The notes beneath the pieces are model-generated. The model saw only the letters and a program-made list of their open reading frames with translations. It had not been told where the DNA came from and searched no databases. This document shows positions 35,811 to 43,867 of a DNA stretch of 64,000 nt, piece by piece. A program made the translations under genes and the position numbers. Position 1 is the stretch's first letter; the number at the start of each line of letters is the position of its first letter. Source of the DNA: Palsa-965 sp044448685 (lineage in GTDB: Bacteria; Bacteroidota; Bacteroidia; Palsa-965); assembly GCA_044448685.1 (NCBI GenBank), contig JBIOHC010000014.1, forward strand, positions 1 through 64,000, in the 5' to 3' direction.

Positions 35811-35847
35811 GACCAGGCCGGCACCATCCCCATAATGCCGGCCGGTC
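35811..35847. repeat. GC-rich hairpin 2 with the same loop
   Basis: GACCAGGCCGGCA pairs with TGCCGGCCGGTC, leaving one bulged A. The loop CCATCCCCATAA matches hairpin 1. Each hairpin has GGTTTCCTG next to it (after hairpin 1, before hairpin 2), so the pair looks like an inverted or duplicated REP-like unit. Confidence 0.7.
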
Positions 35848-35990
35848 AGTACTCCTTATTCGTATGCTATGCTGTTTTAATCTGTAACAAACATACGGCG
35901 GGAAAAACGTGTCTGAAAGGGATAATGTGTACCTGGCCGGGGCTTTTTAATAAGTGGCAGGATTGGGAGGATAACTGGTAAAGCGGGAAC

Positions 35991-36740
35991 TTACAGATTA
36001 TGGATCCGTTCCAGGAAACTGTCCTTTTTACGGCGTGAAATCTCGATCTTGGAACCATCACTCATGATTGCATACCCCCCGTCTTCCTTCAGCACACGGC
36101 TTACATGATTCACATTCACAAGGTGGTGGTTATGAATGCGGAAGAAATCATTCTGGGGCAGCAAATCTTCATAATGCTTCAGTCCCATAGTCACAACCAT
36201 TTTGCGTTTGTCGTTCAGGAAAAAGCTGGTATAATTACCATCCGCTTCGCAGCGTATGATATCCTTGATATTCACAATTTCATAGGCATTGCCTGTAGGC
36301 AACGTGATACGGGAATATTGCTCATCTCCTTTTCGGAAATTCTGCAACAGGAATTTCAGATTCTCTACCGGTGAAAGGTTTTTATCCTTCTCCATTATTT
36401 TCTGAACAGCTGCTTTCAGTTCCTCACTGTCAATAGGCTTAAGCAGATAATCCAGAGCACTGTATTTGATGGCATTAATGGCATAGCGGTCGGATGCGGT
36501 GGTAAAGATAACTTCAAATGTCAGATCGCCCAGGGCTTTAAGCAGATCAAAGCCGGAGCCATCAGGCATTTCAATATCCAGAAAGATCAGACGGGGTTTC
36601 GTTTTACGAATCAGTTCCACTGCTGATTCAACAGAATCAGCTGATCCCAGCAATTGTACATCCGGACAATGTTTGGTAACAAGGCTTTCCAATAATTCCC
36701 GGCTTTTCTTTTCGTCTTCAATGATTACTGCACTGATCAT
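35991..36740 (-). CDS. LytTR-family response regulator
   Basis: The start is at the ATG at 36740 (MISAVIIEDE); an ATG at 36773 would add 11 residues and overlap a palindrome. The 249-residue protein has a receiver with E8-D9 and phosphoacceptor D55 (IFLDIEMPDGSG), Lys in YLLKPIDSEEL, and a LytTR domain (about residues 145-245: IIRCEADGNYTSFFLNDKR, FFRIHNHHLVNVNHVSRVL). It is close in sequence to the regulator at 23616. The probable partner is the propeller kinase at 38240-41215 on the same strand, separated from it by the fibronectin-III gene and a 21-bp tandem array. Confidence 0.93.
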   Translation of the reverse strand: MISAVIIEDEKKSRELLESLVTKHCPDVQLLGSADSVESAVELIRKTKPRLIFLDIEMPDGSGFDLLKALGDLTFEVIFTTASDRYAINAIKYSALDYLLKPIDSEELKAAVQKIMEKDKNLSPVENLKFLLQNFRKGDEQYSRITLPTGNAYEIVNIKDIIRCEADGNYTSFFLNDKRKMVVTMGLKHYEDLLPQNDFFRIHNHHLVNVNHVSRVLKEDGGYAIMSDGSKIEISRRKKDSFLERIHNL

Positions 36741-36764
36741 AGGTGAAAGGATTTCTGTGATTAG

Positions 36765-36780
36765 GCAGACCATGGTCTGC
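36765..36780. promoter_or_regulatory. 16-bp perfect palindrome upstream of the LytTR gene
   Basis: GCAGACCATGGTCTGC lies 25 bp before the chosen start of the regulator gene and is a candidate operator or leader hairpin. A second symmetric stretch, ACGTTTAAATACGT, follows about 15 bp further upstream. Confidence 0.4.
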
Positions 36781-37102
36781 TTCGGTTACTAAAATACGTT
36801 TAAATACGTAGTAAATGCTAACTGACTGATTGTGTTTTATTTGGGGGGATGAAACAGTGTCTTCTCCTAAACGTTAAAATAACCCGAAACCTTATTTTGA
36901 GTCAATCATTTTTACGGATTTCTTTCCTTTTAAGTCACTTTTGCTCTTATGATCTGATTTTAATCTTCTGGTTTTCTGATATTTATATTTCAACTACGTA
37001 TCCCTCCCCTTGTCCTATTCTGCTCCCGACCCCTGTCCTGGAAAGCGAAAAATGAATCAAAAGTTGGTAATTCACTCCGGTCAAAAACCTCTTTTTGCGA
37101 CC
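36781..37102. other. Intergenic stretch without recognised content
   Basis: AT-rich sequence between the LytTR gene and the 21-bp array. Short frames here have no family resemblance or supporting signals. Apart from the small symmetric site near 36795 I see no gene, terminator or convincing promoter. Confidence 0.5.
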
Positions 37103-37123
37103 TAATTTTGGCGGGGCTGGAGG

Positions 37124-37459
37124 TGTACCGGGTTTAGATTAAGCTGTAACGGGTAAAGCGTTGAATGTACCTGGGAAAGCGTAAGCTATACCAGAATGAG
37201 CGGAGGCTGTACGGGGGAAAGACATAGATGTACGTATTTAAGCTTCTTCCGTACTCCTTGAAGAGGAAGCTTTATATGGAGAAGCTGGAGAAGTACTTGT
37301 TTTAATTATGGATATATCTGTTCAAGCCTGATCTTTATAAGTCAATGCCGATGCTGTACTCCCGATAGACGATGCTATGTCTGACATAGCCACTTCTGTT
37401 CCCTGCTAAGATGTAGCAGTACCGTTACAAGAGATGGCTATTCCTGGAATAGCCACTGA
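37124..37459. repeat. Diverged 21-bp tandem array (16 units)
   Basis: Sixteen consecutive units of exactly 21 bp align without gaps. Consensus is about TGTACCTGGnnAAGCgnnrGC: T3 is invariant, A13 and G14 are kept in 15 of 16, A4 and C21 in most. The consensus is semi-palindromic around position 7 (GCTnTACC-T-GGnnAnAGC across the unit boundary). Weaker units may extend it to 37103 and 37480. Every reading frame has stops, and conservation falls on codon positions unlike coding DNA. It lies about 140 bp upstream of the fibronectin-III gene. No spacers or cas genes, so not CRISPR. Confidence 0.8.
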
Positions 37460-37597
37460 CTAACCCCGGGCAACCTATTCTAATTGGTTCCTGTGCGCGT
37501 GACTAGTCAGGGTGAACATAGGTCCGTGAATACGTTCGAATACAATCACTTTTTAAAGTCTGCAACCAAATGAACTGGAACCTTAAAGCTACCTACC

Positions 37598-38239
37598 ATG
37601 CCAAGTCAAAGAACTAATGTCCGTCAGGTTACGGTATCTCTCGGATTAAGAAATATCCCCAATCATAAATTACTGAGCAATGCTCAGGCTTATACAAACG
37701 CTCTGCGTGAAAAGAAACAGCGTTACCCAAAACCCACTCCCAGCTTGCGTACAATGGATAAACTGATCGATGAAATGCAGGAAGCCCTGATTGCATCCAA
37801 CCTGTCAGACCGGATGAAGATGGGTCTTATCCGGGTAGCCAGAAAGGCTTTGCTGATTGCTGTAAAACAACTCGGGGCTTATGTAGAGGCTCTTGCCAAT
37901 AAATATCCGGACGAAGCCCTGACCTATGTGCATGAAGCAATGATGAATGACAAGAAGCAAACAAGCCGCAACAAACTCTATTTTGCCATGAAGTCTGGTC
38001 CTGCAAAGGGAGAAATTACCTTGACTGCCCTGGCAGGAAGAAAATCATACAGCATGGAATTCCAGATAACAACAACGCCCCGGAATGAGGATAGCTGGAA
38101 AACCGTTCAACAGAAAACCAAATCAAGTGTCACCATATCGGGTTTGGAACGGGGCACTCTCTATTACGGGCGTTGTATCCGTACCGACAGCAGCGGTACA
38201 TACCAGTATGGGGAAACTGATTCCGCAGGGGTTCCATAA
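37598..38239 (+). CDS. Helical plus fibronectin type III protein of unknown function
   Basis: 213 residues without a signal peptide. Residues 1-125 are helical (MDKLIDEMQEALIASNL, MGLIRVARKALLIAVKQLG, VEALANKYPDEALTYVHEA), and residues 126-210 form a fibronectin type III domain (GEITLTALAGRKSYSMEFQI ... SVTISGLERGTLYYGRCI). Similar two-part proteins are common in Bacteroidota, often in several copies; the function is not known to me. The gene is preceded by the 21-bp array, and its stop codon abuts the stop of the convergent propeller kinase. Regulation by the neighbouring LytTR pair is plausible but inferred only from position. Confidence 0.8.
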   Translation: MPSQRTNVRQVTVSLGLRNIPNHKLLSNAQAYTNALREKKQRYPKPTPSLRTMDKLIDEMQEALIASNLSDRMKMGLIRVARKALLIAVKQLGAYVEALANKYPDEALTYVHEAMMNDKKQTSRNKLYFAMKSGPAKGEITLTALAGRKSYSMEFQITTTPRNEDSWKTVQQKTKSSVTISGLERGTLYYGRCIRTDSSGTYQYGETDSAGVP

Positions 38240-41215
38240 TCAGGACAAAGGAATATTAATCTCCACCCTTGTTCCCCCGGGTTCTCCGGAAGCATCATAC
38301 AAATCTGTCACCTTTACATTCAGACTGGATTTATTGAGGAAGTTGAGCAACTCCAGCCTGTCGTGCGTGATCTTCATTCCGAATGATTTATGGGTCTTGC
38401 GTATAGAGGCTTCTTTCTGCTCCATGGCTTTTTTACGCCCAATGCCATTGTCGGTAATGGAGCAAACTATCATTTGTTCGGCCTGAGATACTTTTATCTC
38501 CAGCCTCCCTCCTCCTTTTTTAGGCAGCAAACCATGCAGAATTGCATTTTCTGCATAAGGCTGTATAAGCATTGTCGGTATCTCATAATAATCCAGGTCC
38601 AGCTCCGGATCAAGGATGATTTCATATTCAAACTTGGATTCAAACCTCAGACTTTCCAATTGCAGATACAAACGAAGGGAGTCGATCTCTTCACGTATTG
38701 TAGCGGTTGCTTTTTCAGATGTTGCCAGTATTGTTCGGATAAGCTTTGCAAAGGTATTCAGGTATTTGCTGGCCGATGCTTCATCATGATGAACAATAAA
38801 ATGCTGTATGGAATTGAGTGAATTGAAAATAAAATGGGGGTTCATCTGTGAACGCAGGGCCTTGAGTTCATGCTTCGCCACCCTGGCCTTGAGCTGCTCA
38901 TCGGTCTTGATACGCTGTATGCGGTAGCGTATGAGCAAGGCTGTAATGCCAGCCAATGTAATACTCAGGATCGTGGTAAACCACCAGCGTTTCCAGAATG
39001 GTGCCAGGATAGTAAAGGTGAATGAAGCCGGAATGGTATTCCATTTATTCTCGTTATTGCAACTCAATACCTGGAAGGTATACTTTCCGGGAGGCAGGTT
39101 GGAATACGTTGCCGTAGTGTTGGGGGTAACGGGCGACCAGTCCTTGTCAAATCCGTCGAGCTTGCATACATACCTCACCTTTTCAGGGTTCGTGAGACAG
39201 ATACCTATATAACTGAATGAAAAATTATTCAGTTCGTGTGACAGTTCTGCATTCTGATTCAGCAGGGTATCTGCATACGAAAGGCGTATATGCGTGATAT
39301 TTGTTTTGGCAAGCACTTCATTCGCTTTGTATTCTCTGGGATTATAATGAATAAGTCCATTCACCGTACCAAACCAGGTTGAGCCGTCTGGTTCACGGCA
39401 TACCGCACTGCCATTACATTCCACTCCGTTAAAACCTTCTTCCTTACCATAATGTACAATACGTTTTTTGTGCTTGTGTTTGAATTCTCCCAGATCCAGT
39501 TTATTCAAAGCCTGGTTGGTTCCGATCCAGATAGACTCTTCTTCATCATCAAAAGCCATGAGGTAAACCAGGTCTGAACTAAGGCCGTCGATTTCGCTGA
39601 AACGTACCAGGGCATTCGTTTTGTCATAACGCCGGGCCGGATCATACATATAAACACCTTCAAACGTTCCGAAATAATAAATCCCTTCCTTGTCCTGCAA
39701 CATGGCCAGGTACGTTTCCCCGTTCATACCCAGGCTCGCATTCATAGAGATGAATTTAGCACCATCATAACGGAACAATCCTCCCTGATAGGTTCCTATC
39801 CAGAGATCGCCTTTCTGATCTTCCATAAAATAATAGGCTGTCAGGTCTTTCCCGGCTGAAGGAAGTGGCATCCAGGTGGTGATTCCGTTTTTCAGCAGGC
39901 TTACCCCACCCTGATGTCCGAACCAGATACCTCCCTTCCGGTCCTGGTATACGATATCATTCGTATCAGATCTCAATCTTTTTTCTTTGGGAGGAATTTT
40001 AAACAGCGGCTTCATGCCGGGTTTGCTGACAGGTGCACAGGTACAGTATCCGTGATCGGTTCCGATATACATCGTGCCGTCACAGGCTTCTATAGCCGCA
40101 TAAATATTATTGCTCGGCAATCCGTCACTTTGCGTATAACTGTAAAACCGGTTATCCCTGTAAATATGCAGTCCGCCTCCCTGTGTCGATACCCAAAGGT
40201 TTCCATACCGGTCGCGGCTAAGTTGAGAAATATGAGGAGAAGTGAGTCCGTCATTTTGTCCATAGGTAACAAAATCGGAGGATCGGTAGCGAAACATACC
40301 GGAATGAGTACCGATCCAGACATTTTGTTCCTGATCCTTATAAAGGCATCCTGTTTTATTCGCATTCACATCCTTTCCAAGATTGATGTTCTTAAATTCA
40401 CTTCCATCGAATTTCCATAAACCGACTTCCGTTGTAATCCATATCGTTCCCTGGAGATCCTGAACCACGGAAATAATATTCAATCCGTTCAAGGCAGGAA
40501 TGCTGTATGTGCTTTTTCTCAGGGGACCGAGGCGTGTAAGTCCTTTGTCTGTACCTATCCAGTAATTACCGGCCTGATCCTGATAGATACAGTTGACCCT
40601 GTCATCCACCAATCCTTTTTTATGATTGAAGATGGAATGTTTATTTCCTTTGGAATCACACAATACTATTCCTTTGTCTGTCCCTACCCAGGTTTCATCC
40701 TGCTTATCCATCATGATGCAGCGTATGGCAGGGCTCACGGAGTCCAGCAAATGGGATGGAATCATAAACTTGTTTGCATTGAATAATGCCAGTCCTTTAT
40801 CCGTTCCCACCCATACGGTACCGCGTTTATCACTGAAGAGGCAATTGATTTTATCATCCGGTAGTCCGTCTTTGACAAAATAATTTTTGAAGCCCTGCTT
40901 ATCCAGTACACTTACACCTGTAAGGGTTCCGACCCAAAGCTGGGAAGCGGTATCTTCTGTAATGGCAAATACGTGGTGGTTGGCAAGTCCGTTCTGAGGA
41001 GAGTAATTGGTGAATGATTTACCGTTGAACTGGCTCAGTCCTCCATAGCCACCACTCCATAGATTTCCCTTGGAATCCTGGAAGATGGAATTGACTTCAA
41101 CAAAGGGCATACCGTCATCAACGGTATAGTTACGGAAGTTGAGGCTTTGGGAAATTGAAAAGAAAGGCAGCAGGATGGCGACGAAAAAGAGAAGTTTGCA
41201 TAAAACCTTCAACAT
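38240..41215 (-). CDS. Propeller-sensor histidine kinase (LytS-type HK)
   Basis: 991 residues: signal peptide (ending FFSISQS), propeller blades (GLANHHVFAITEDTASQLWV, GLPSNNIYAAIEACDGTMYI, LTSPHISQLSRDRYGNLWVS), a Y_Y_Y domain (YVCKLDGFDKDWSPV ... YSNLPPGKYTFQVLSCN), one transmembrane helix (WWFTTILSITLAGITALLI), then the kinase with phosphoacceptor His794 (RSQMNPHFIFNSLNS) and ATP-binding motifs (IQPYAENAILHG, ITDNGIGRKKA). The architecture equals that of the kinase at 24358. The LytTR regulator at 35991 is the likely partner. The domain order predicts periplasmic ligand sensing. Confidence 0.93.
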   Translation of the reverse strand: MLKVLCKLLFFVAILLPFFSISQSLNFRNYTVDDGMPFVEVNSIFQDSKGNLWSGGYGGLSQFNGKSFTNYSPQNGLANHHVFAITEDTASQLWVGTLTGVSVLDKQGFKNYFVKDGLPDDKINCLFSDKRGTVWVGTDKGLALFNANKFMIPSHLLDSVSPAIRCIMMDKQDETWVGTDKGIVLCDSKGNKHSIFNHKKGLVDDRVNCIYQDQAGNYWIGTDKGLTRLGPLRKSTYSIPALNGLNIISVVQDLQGTIWITTEVGLWKFDGSEFKNINLGKDVNANKTGCLYKDQEQNVWIGTHSGMFRYRSSDFVTYGQNDGLTSPHISQLSRDRYGNLWVSTQGGGLHIYRDNRFYSYTQSDGLPSNNIYAAIEACDGTMYIGTDHGYCTCAPVSKPGMKPLFKIPPKEKRLRSDTNDIVYQDRKGGIWFGHQGGVSLLKNGITTWMPLPSAGKDLTAYYFMEDQKGDLWIGTYQGGLFRYDGAKFISMNASLGMNGETYLAMLQDKEGIYYFGTFEGVYMYDPARRYDKTNALVRFSEIDGLSSDLVYLMAFDDEEESIWIGTNQALNKLDLGEFKHKHKKRIVHYGKEEGFNGVECNGSAVCREPDGSTWFGTVNGLIHYNPREYKANEVLAKTNITHIRLSYADTLLNQNAELSHELNNFSFSYIGICLTNPEKVRYVCKLDGFDKDWSPVTPNTTATYSNLPPGKYTFQVLSCNNENKWNTIPASFTFTILAPFWKRWWFTTILSITLAGITALLIRYRIQRIKTDEQLKARVAKHELKALRSQMNPHFIFNSLNSIQHFIVHHDEASASKYLNTFAKLIRTILATSEKATATIREEIDSLRLYLQLESLRFESKFEYEIILDPELDLDYYEIPTMLIQPYAENAILHGLLPKKGGGRLEIKVSQAEQMIVCSITDNGIGRKKAMEQKEASIRKTHKSFGMKITHDRLELLNFLNKSSLNVKVTDLYDASGEPGGTRVEINIPLS

Positions 41216-41252
41216 ACGATTCCTGCTAGGGCTTTTTCAAAGATAGCAAAAA

Positions 41253-41370
41253 GGAGGCAGGAGGCTGCATAGATAGAACTGTCATTCTGAGTGACCTTGG
41301 GGTGGCATAGTGTGCATGCAGACGTGTCCGCATGTTCAGTTTAAATGTCTGCCTCCTGGCTCCTGCCTCC
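41253..41370. repeat. Purine-rich inverted repeat unit with a family 1 repeat fragment
   Basis: GGAGGCAGGAG (41253-41263) is repeated inverted as CTCCTGCCTCC (41360-41370). Between them GTCATTCTGAG followed by TGACCTTGGGG (41281-41302) is a left end of the family 1 element. The right arm and further GGAGGCAG copies lie inside the last codons of thiL. Confidence 0.6.
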
Positions 41371-42414
41371 TGCTTCCTCTTTAAAGGCATCCCATCCCTG
41401 AGCCGTAATCGGATGCTGTGTTCCATCACGCAGGATGAGGTTTATGCCGGCATTCTTATCGGTCATATGCCCTATGATGGTAATATGGGGATTTCCCTTT
41501 ACCTTATTGTAATCATCCATGCTGATGGTAAAGAGAAGCTCATAATCTTCACCACCATTCAATGCACAGGTTACAGGATCCAGGTTGAATTCACGGGCAC
41601 GTTCAAAAGTCATGGGATCAATAGGCAGCTGCTCTTCATAGAGGCTGCATCCTGTACCGCTCTGATCGCAGAGGTGTTTTATTTCAGAAGCCAGTCCATC
41701 GGAAATATCAATCATAGCCGTAGGCTTGAGTTCCATTTCTTTGAATAAGGCAATCATATCTCCTCTGGCTTCCGGCTTCAACTGACGTTCGAGTATATAA
41801 TCATTCCCTTCCAGATCGGGCTGTATGCCGGGATTGGATTTGAATATTTCCTTTTCCCGTTCAAGCAGCAAGAGCCCCGCATAAGCTCCGCCCAGATCTC
41901 CGCTTACACATACGAGGTCTTTCTCTTTTGCTGTGTTACGGTACACGAGTTCTTCTTTGGTTGCTGTTCCGATGGCTGTAAGGGACAGAACAAGTCCGGA
42001 ACGGGAACTGGTGGTATCACCTCCAACCAGATCTACCTTCCATTTTTCACAGGCTTTGAGCATGCCTTCATATAATTCTTCCACGGCTTCGAGGGGAAAT
42101 TTGGAGCTCAGGGCCATGCTGACGAGGATCTGCTCAGGCTTTGCATTCATGGCAAATATATCACTCAGGTTGACCATCACGGCTTTATAACCAAGGTGTT
42201 TGAGGGGTACATAACTTAAATCGAAATGAACTCCTTCCACCAGCATATCGGTTGAGACGACGGAGAGTTTGCCTGCATTGTCGATAACTGCGGCATCATC
42301 CCCTACTCCTTTGATGGTACCCGTATTGTGAATGGAAATATGTTGGGTCAGGTGTTTGATCAACCCGAATTCGCCTAAGGAACTCAGTTCTGTCTTGCTT
42401 TTATTTTCGAGCAT
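41341..42414 (-). CDS. thiL: Thiamine-monophosphate kinase
   Basis: 357 residues. ThiL motifs are present: GEFGLIKHLTQ at the N-terminus, GVGDDAAVIDN (metal and ATP binding), SVVSTDMLVEGVHFDL, LSDIFAMNAKPEQILVSM, DLVGGDTTSS and MIDISDGLASEIKHLC. It phosphorylates thiamine monophosphate to the active pyrophosphate. The protein would naturally end near AQGWDAF; the extra KEEAGGRSQEADI is encoded by a purine-rich repeat that has overrun the stop. The gene is the last of a minus-strand run, 4 bp after the methyltransferase-glycosyltransferase gene. Confidence 0.94.
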   Translation of the reverse strand: MLENKSKTELSSLGEFGLIKHLTQHISIHNTGTIKGVGDDAAVIDNAGKLSVVSTDMLVEGVHFDLSYVPLKHLGYKAVMVNLSDIFAMNAKPEQILVSMALSSKFPLEAVEELYEGMLKACEKWKVDLVGGDTTSSRSGLVLSLTAIGTATKEELVYRNTAKEKDLVCVSGDLGGAYAGLLLLEREKEIFKSNPGIQPDLEGNDYILERQLKPEARGDMIALFKEMELKPTAMIDISDGLASEIKHLCDQSGTGCSLYEEQLPIDPMTFERAREFNLDPVTCALNGGEDYELLFTISMDDYNKVKGNPHITIIGHMTDKNAGINLILRDGTQHPITAQGWDAFKEEAGGRSQEADI

Positions 42415-42418
42415 CGTA

Positions 42419-43837
42419 TCAGATAAATTTTATTTTCCTCGAAGCGAACATACACATGCGCAGGAGGATAAAGCCGTGTGTGAAACGGGAAATATTTGTT
42501 GAACCGTAAGTACGTTCCCTGTAACGGATTGGAACCTCGACAATTTTGAGGTTGAGTTTATGTGCTCCGAAAATAAGATCGAAATCACCGAAGGGATCAA
42601 AATCGCCGAAATACTTTTTGTTCTTTACCAGGCGGTGGTAATCACTTTGAAAAAGAACCTTGGTGCCGCACAGGGTATCTTTGAAACGCTGGTCAAGCAG
42701 CCAGGTGAAAGCCCAGCTGAAGAAACGGTTGCCCAGCAGATTAAGGAAACGCATGGCTTCCTTTTCCATAGGGTAAACGAGCCGGGAGCCGTTTATGAAA
42801 TCACCTTTCCCGGATGCTATGGCATCATAAAATTTCGGAAGATCTTCCGGCGGAACAGTTAAGTCGGCATCCAATATCATCAGAATATCGCCTGTAGCCA
42901 TCCCGTACCCTTCACGCACGGCATCGGCTTTGCCCTTGCCTTTCTGCCGGCCGATTTTGATATCGTGTGTATGCTGATATTTCCGCTGTATCTCCTGGAT
43001 CTTAGCCCAGGTATCATCGGTTGAATTGCCTTCGATGAAAATGATTTCCACATGCTTTCCGAACTTTGGAGTACGCAGAATAGCATCTTCTATATTTCCG
43101 CTTTCATTGCGTGCAGGGATAACAACACTGACCGAGTATTTTTCCGCGTACTCCGCTTCCTTCATCACCTGTAAGGGTTTGGCAAACGTAAAATAGTTGA
43201 GCGTAAAGAAACGGAAGAATGGGAATTTAGCGAGGTAACGATTCAGCAAAGCGGAGAGCAATGGAATATAGACCGGGAAAATCATCCGCTTGGCATTGCG
43301 GTAAACATCAAAACCGGAAACATACAGGAGGTTATTGATATCATGCAGGGTAAGCCAGTTTTGTTTGGGCGACTTAGCTTTAATCCCCACCGCTTCGGCC
43401 ATTTTAAACAATGGTTCCCAGAGGTAGTTGTAATAGGTAACGATGATTCGGGTCTGGTCGTGGCATACCTTTTTCACTTGCTGAAGAAATGCTTCCACAT
43501 CATCCAGATACCCAACCAGGTTGCTGATCACGATAAGATCGAATTTCTCCTCCAGTGCCAGGGCTTCGGCAGCCATCTGTTTAAATTCAATTTCCGGGTG
43601 ACGGATATGGGCATCCTTCACCATCTCTTCGCTGAAATCAATGCCCAGTTTTCGCTTGCCTTTGATACTTGCAAGCAGGTCGCCCGTGCCGCAGCCTATT
43701 TCAAGAACAGAGTCGTCTTCGTGAGAAAAATAATTCGTAAAAACGGCAATATCCTTCCAGTAATAACTGAACCTGCGTCGCTTCCCTGTTTGTTTAAGGG
43801 CTACCTTATCAAAATACTGCTGTCTGCTATCCTGCAT
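42419..43837 (-). CDS. Fusion of a SAM methyltransferase and a family 2 glycosyltransferase
   Basis: 472 residues. Residues 1-205 are a class I methyltransferase (VLEIGCGTGDLLASIKGKRK, LGIDFSEEMVKDA, FDLIVISNLVGYLDD). Residues 225-472 are a GT2 domain (YSVSVVIPARNESGNIEDAI, FIEGNSTDDTW, ILDADLTVPPEDLP with the DxD metal site, SRFTHGFILLRMCMF). The GT2 half resembles dolichyl/polyprenyl-phosphate sugar transferases but without the usual C-terminal membrane helices. The two activities probably act on the same lipid-linked or cell-surface glycan. It is followed by thiL (4 bp) and preceded by another methyltransferase gene (30 bp). Confidence 0.88.
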   Translation of the reverse strand: MQDSRQQYFDKVALKQTGKRRRFSYYWKDIAVFTNYFSHEDDSVLEIGCGTGDLLASIKGKRKLGIDFSEEMVKDAHIRHPEIEFKQMAAEALALEEKFDLIVISNLVGYLDDVEAFLQQVKKVCHDQTRIIVTYYNYLWEPLFKMAEAVGIKAKSPKQNWLTLHDINNLLYVSGFDVYRNAKRMIFPVYIPLLSALLNRYLAKFPFFRFFTLNYFTFAKPLQVMKEAEYAEKYSVSVVIPARNESGNIEDAILRTPKFGKHVEIIFIEGNSTDDTWAKIQEIQRKYQHTHDIKIGRQKGKGKADAVREGYGMATGDILMILDADLTVPPEDLPKFYDAIASGKGDFINGSRLVYPMEKEAMRFLNLLGNRFFSWAFTWLLDQRFKDTLCGTKVLFQSDYHRLVKNKKYFGDFDPFGDFDLIFGAHKLNLKIVEVPIRYRERTYGSTNISRFTHGFILLRMCMFASRKIKFI

Positions 43838-43867
43838 GGTTAATCGGGAATCGAAGGGCGAAATTAA

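Noticed and set aside
35766..35981. 71-residue plus-strand frame starting MNDKAFEDLF
   Set aside because: It is generated in part by the second GC-rich hairpin, has no family resemblance and no supporting signals.
36849..37055. 68-residue frame in the gap after the LytTR gene
   Set aside because: Hydrophobic but AT-driven, without homology, start signal or terminator.
37124..37459. CRISPR array or decayed coding repeat of seven residues
   Set aside because: Units are contiguous without spacers and no cas gene is near. As coding DNA, every frame has stops, and the strongly kept positions include third codon bases while second bases vary (TGT/TAT/TTT).
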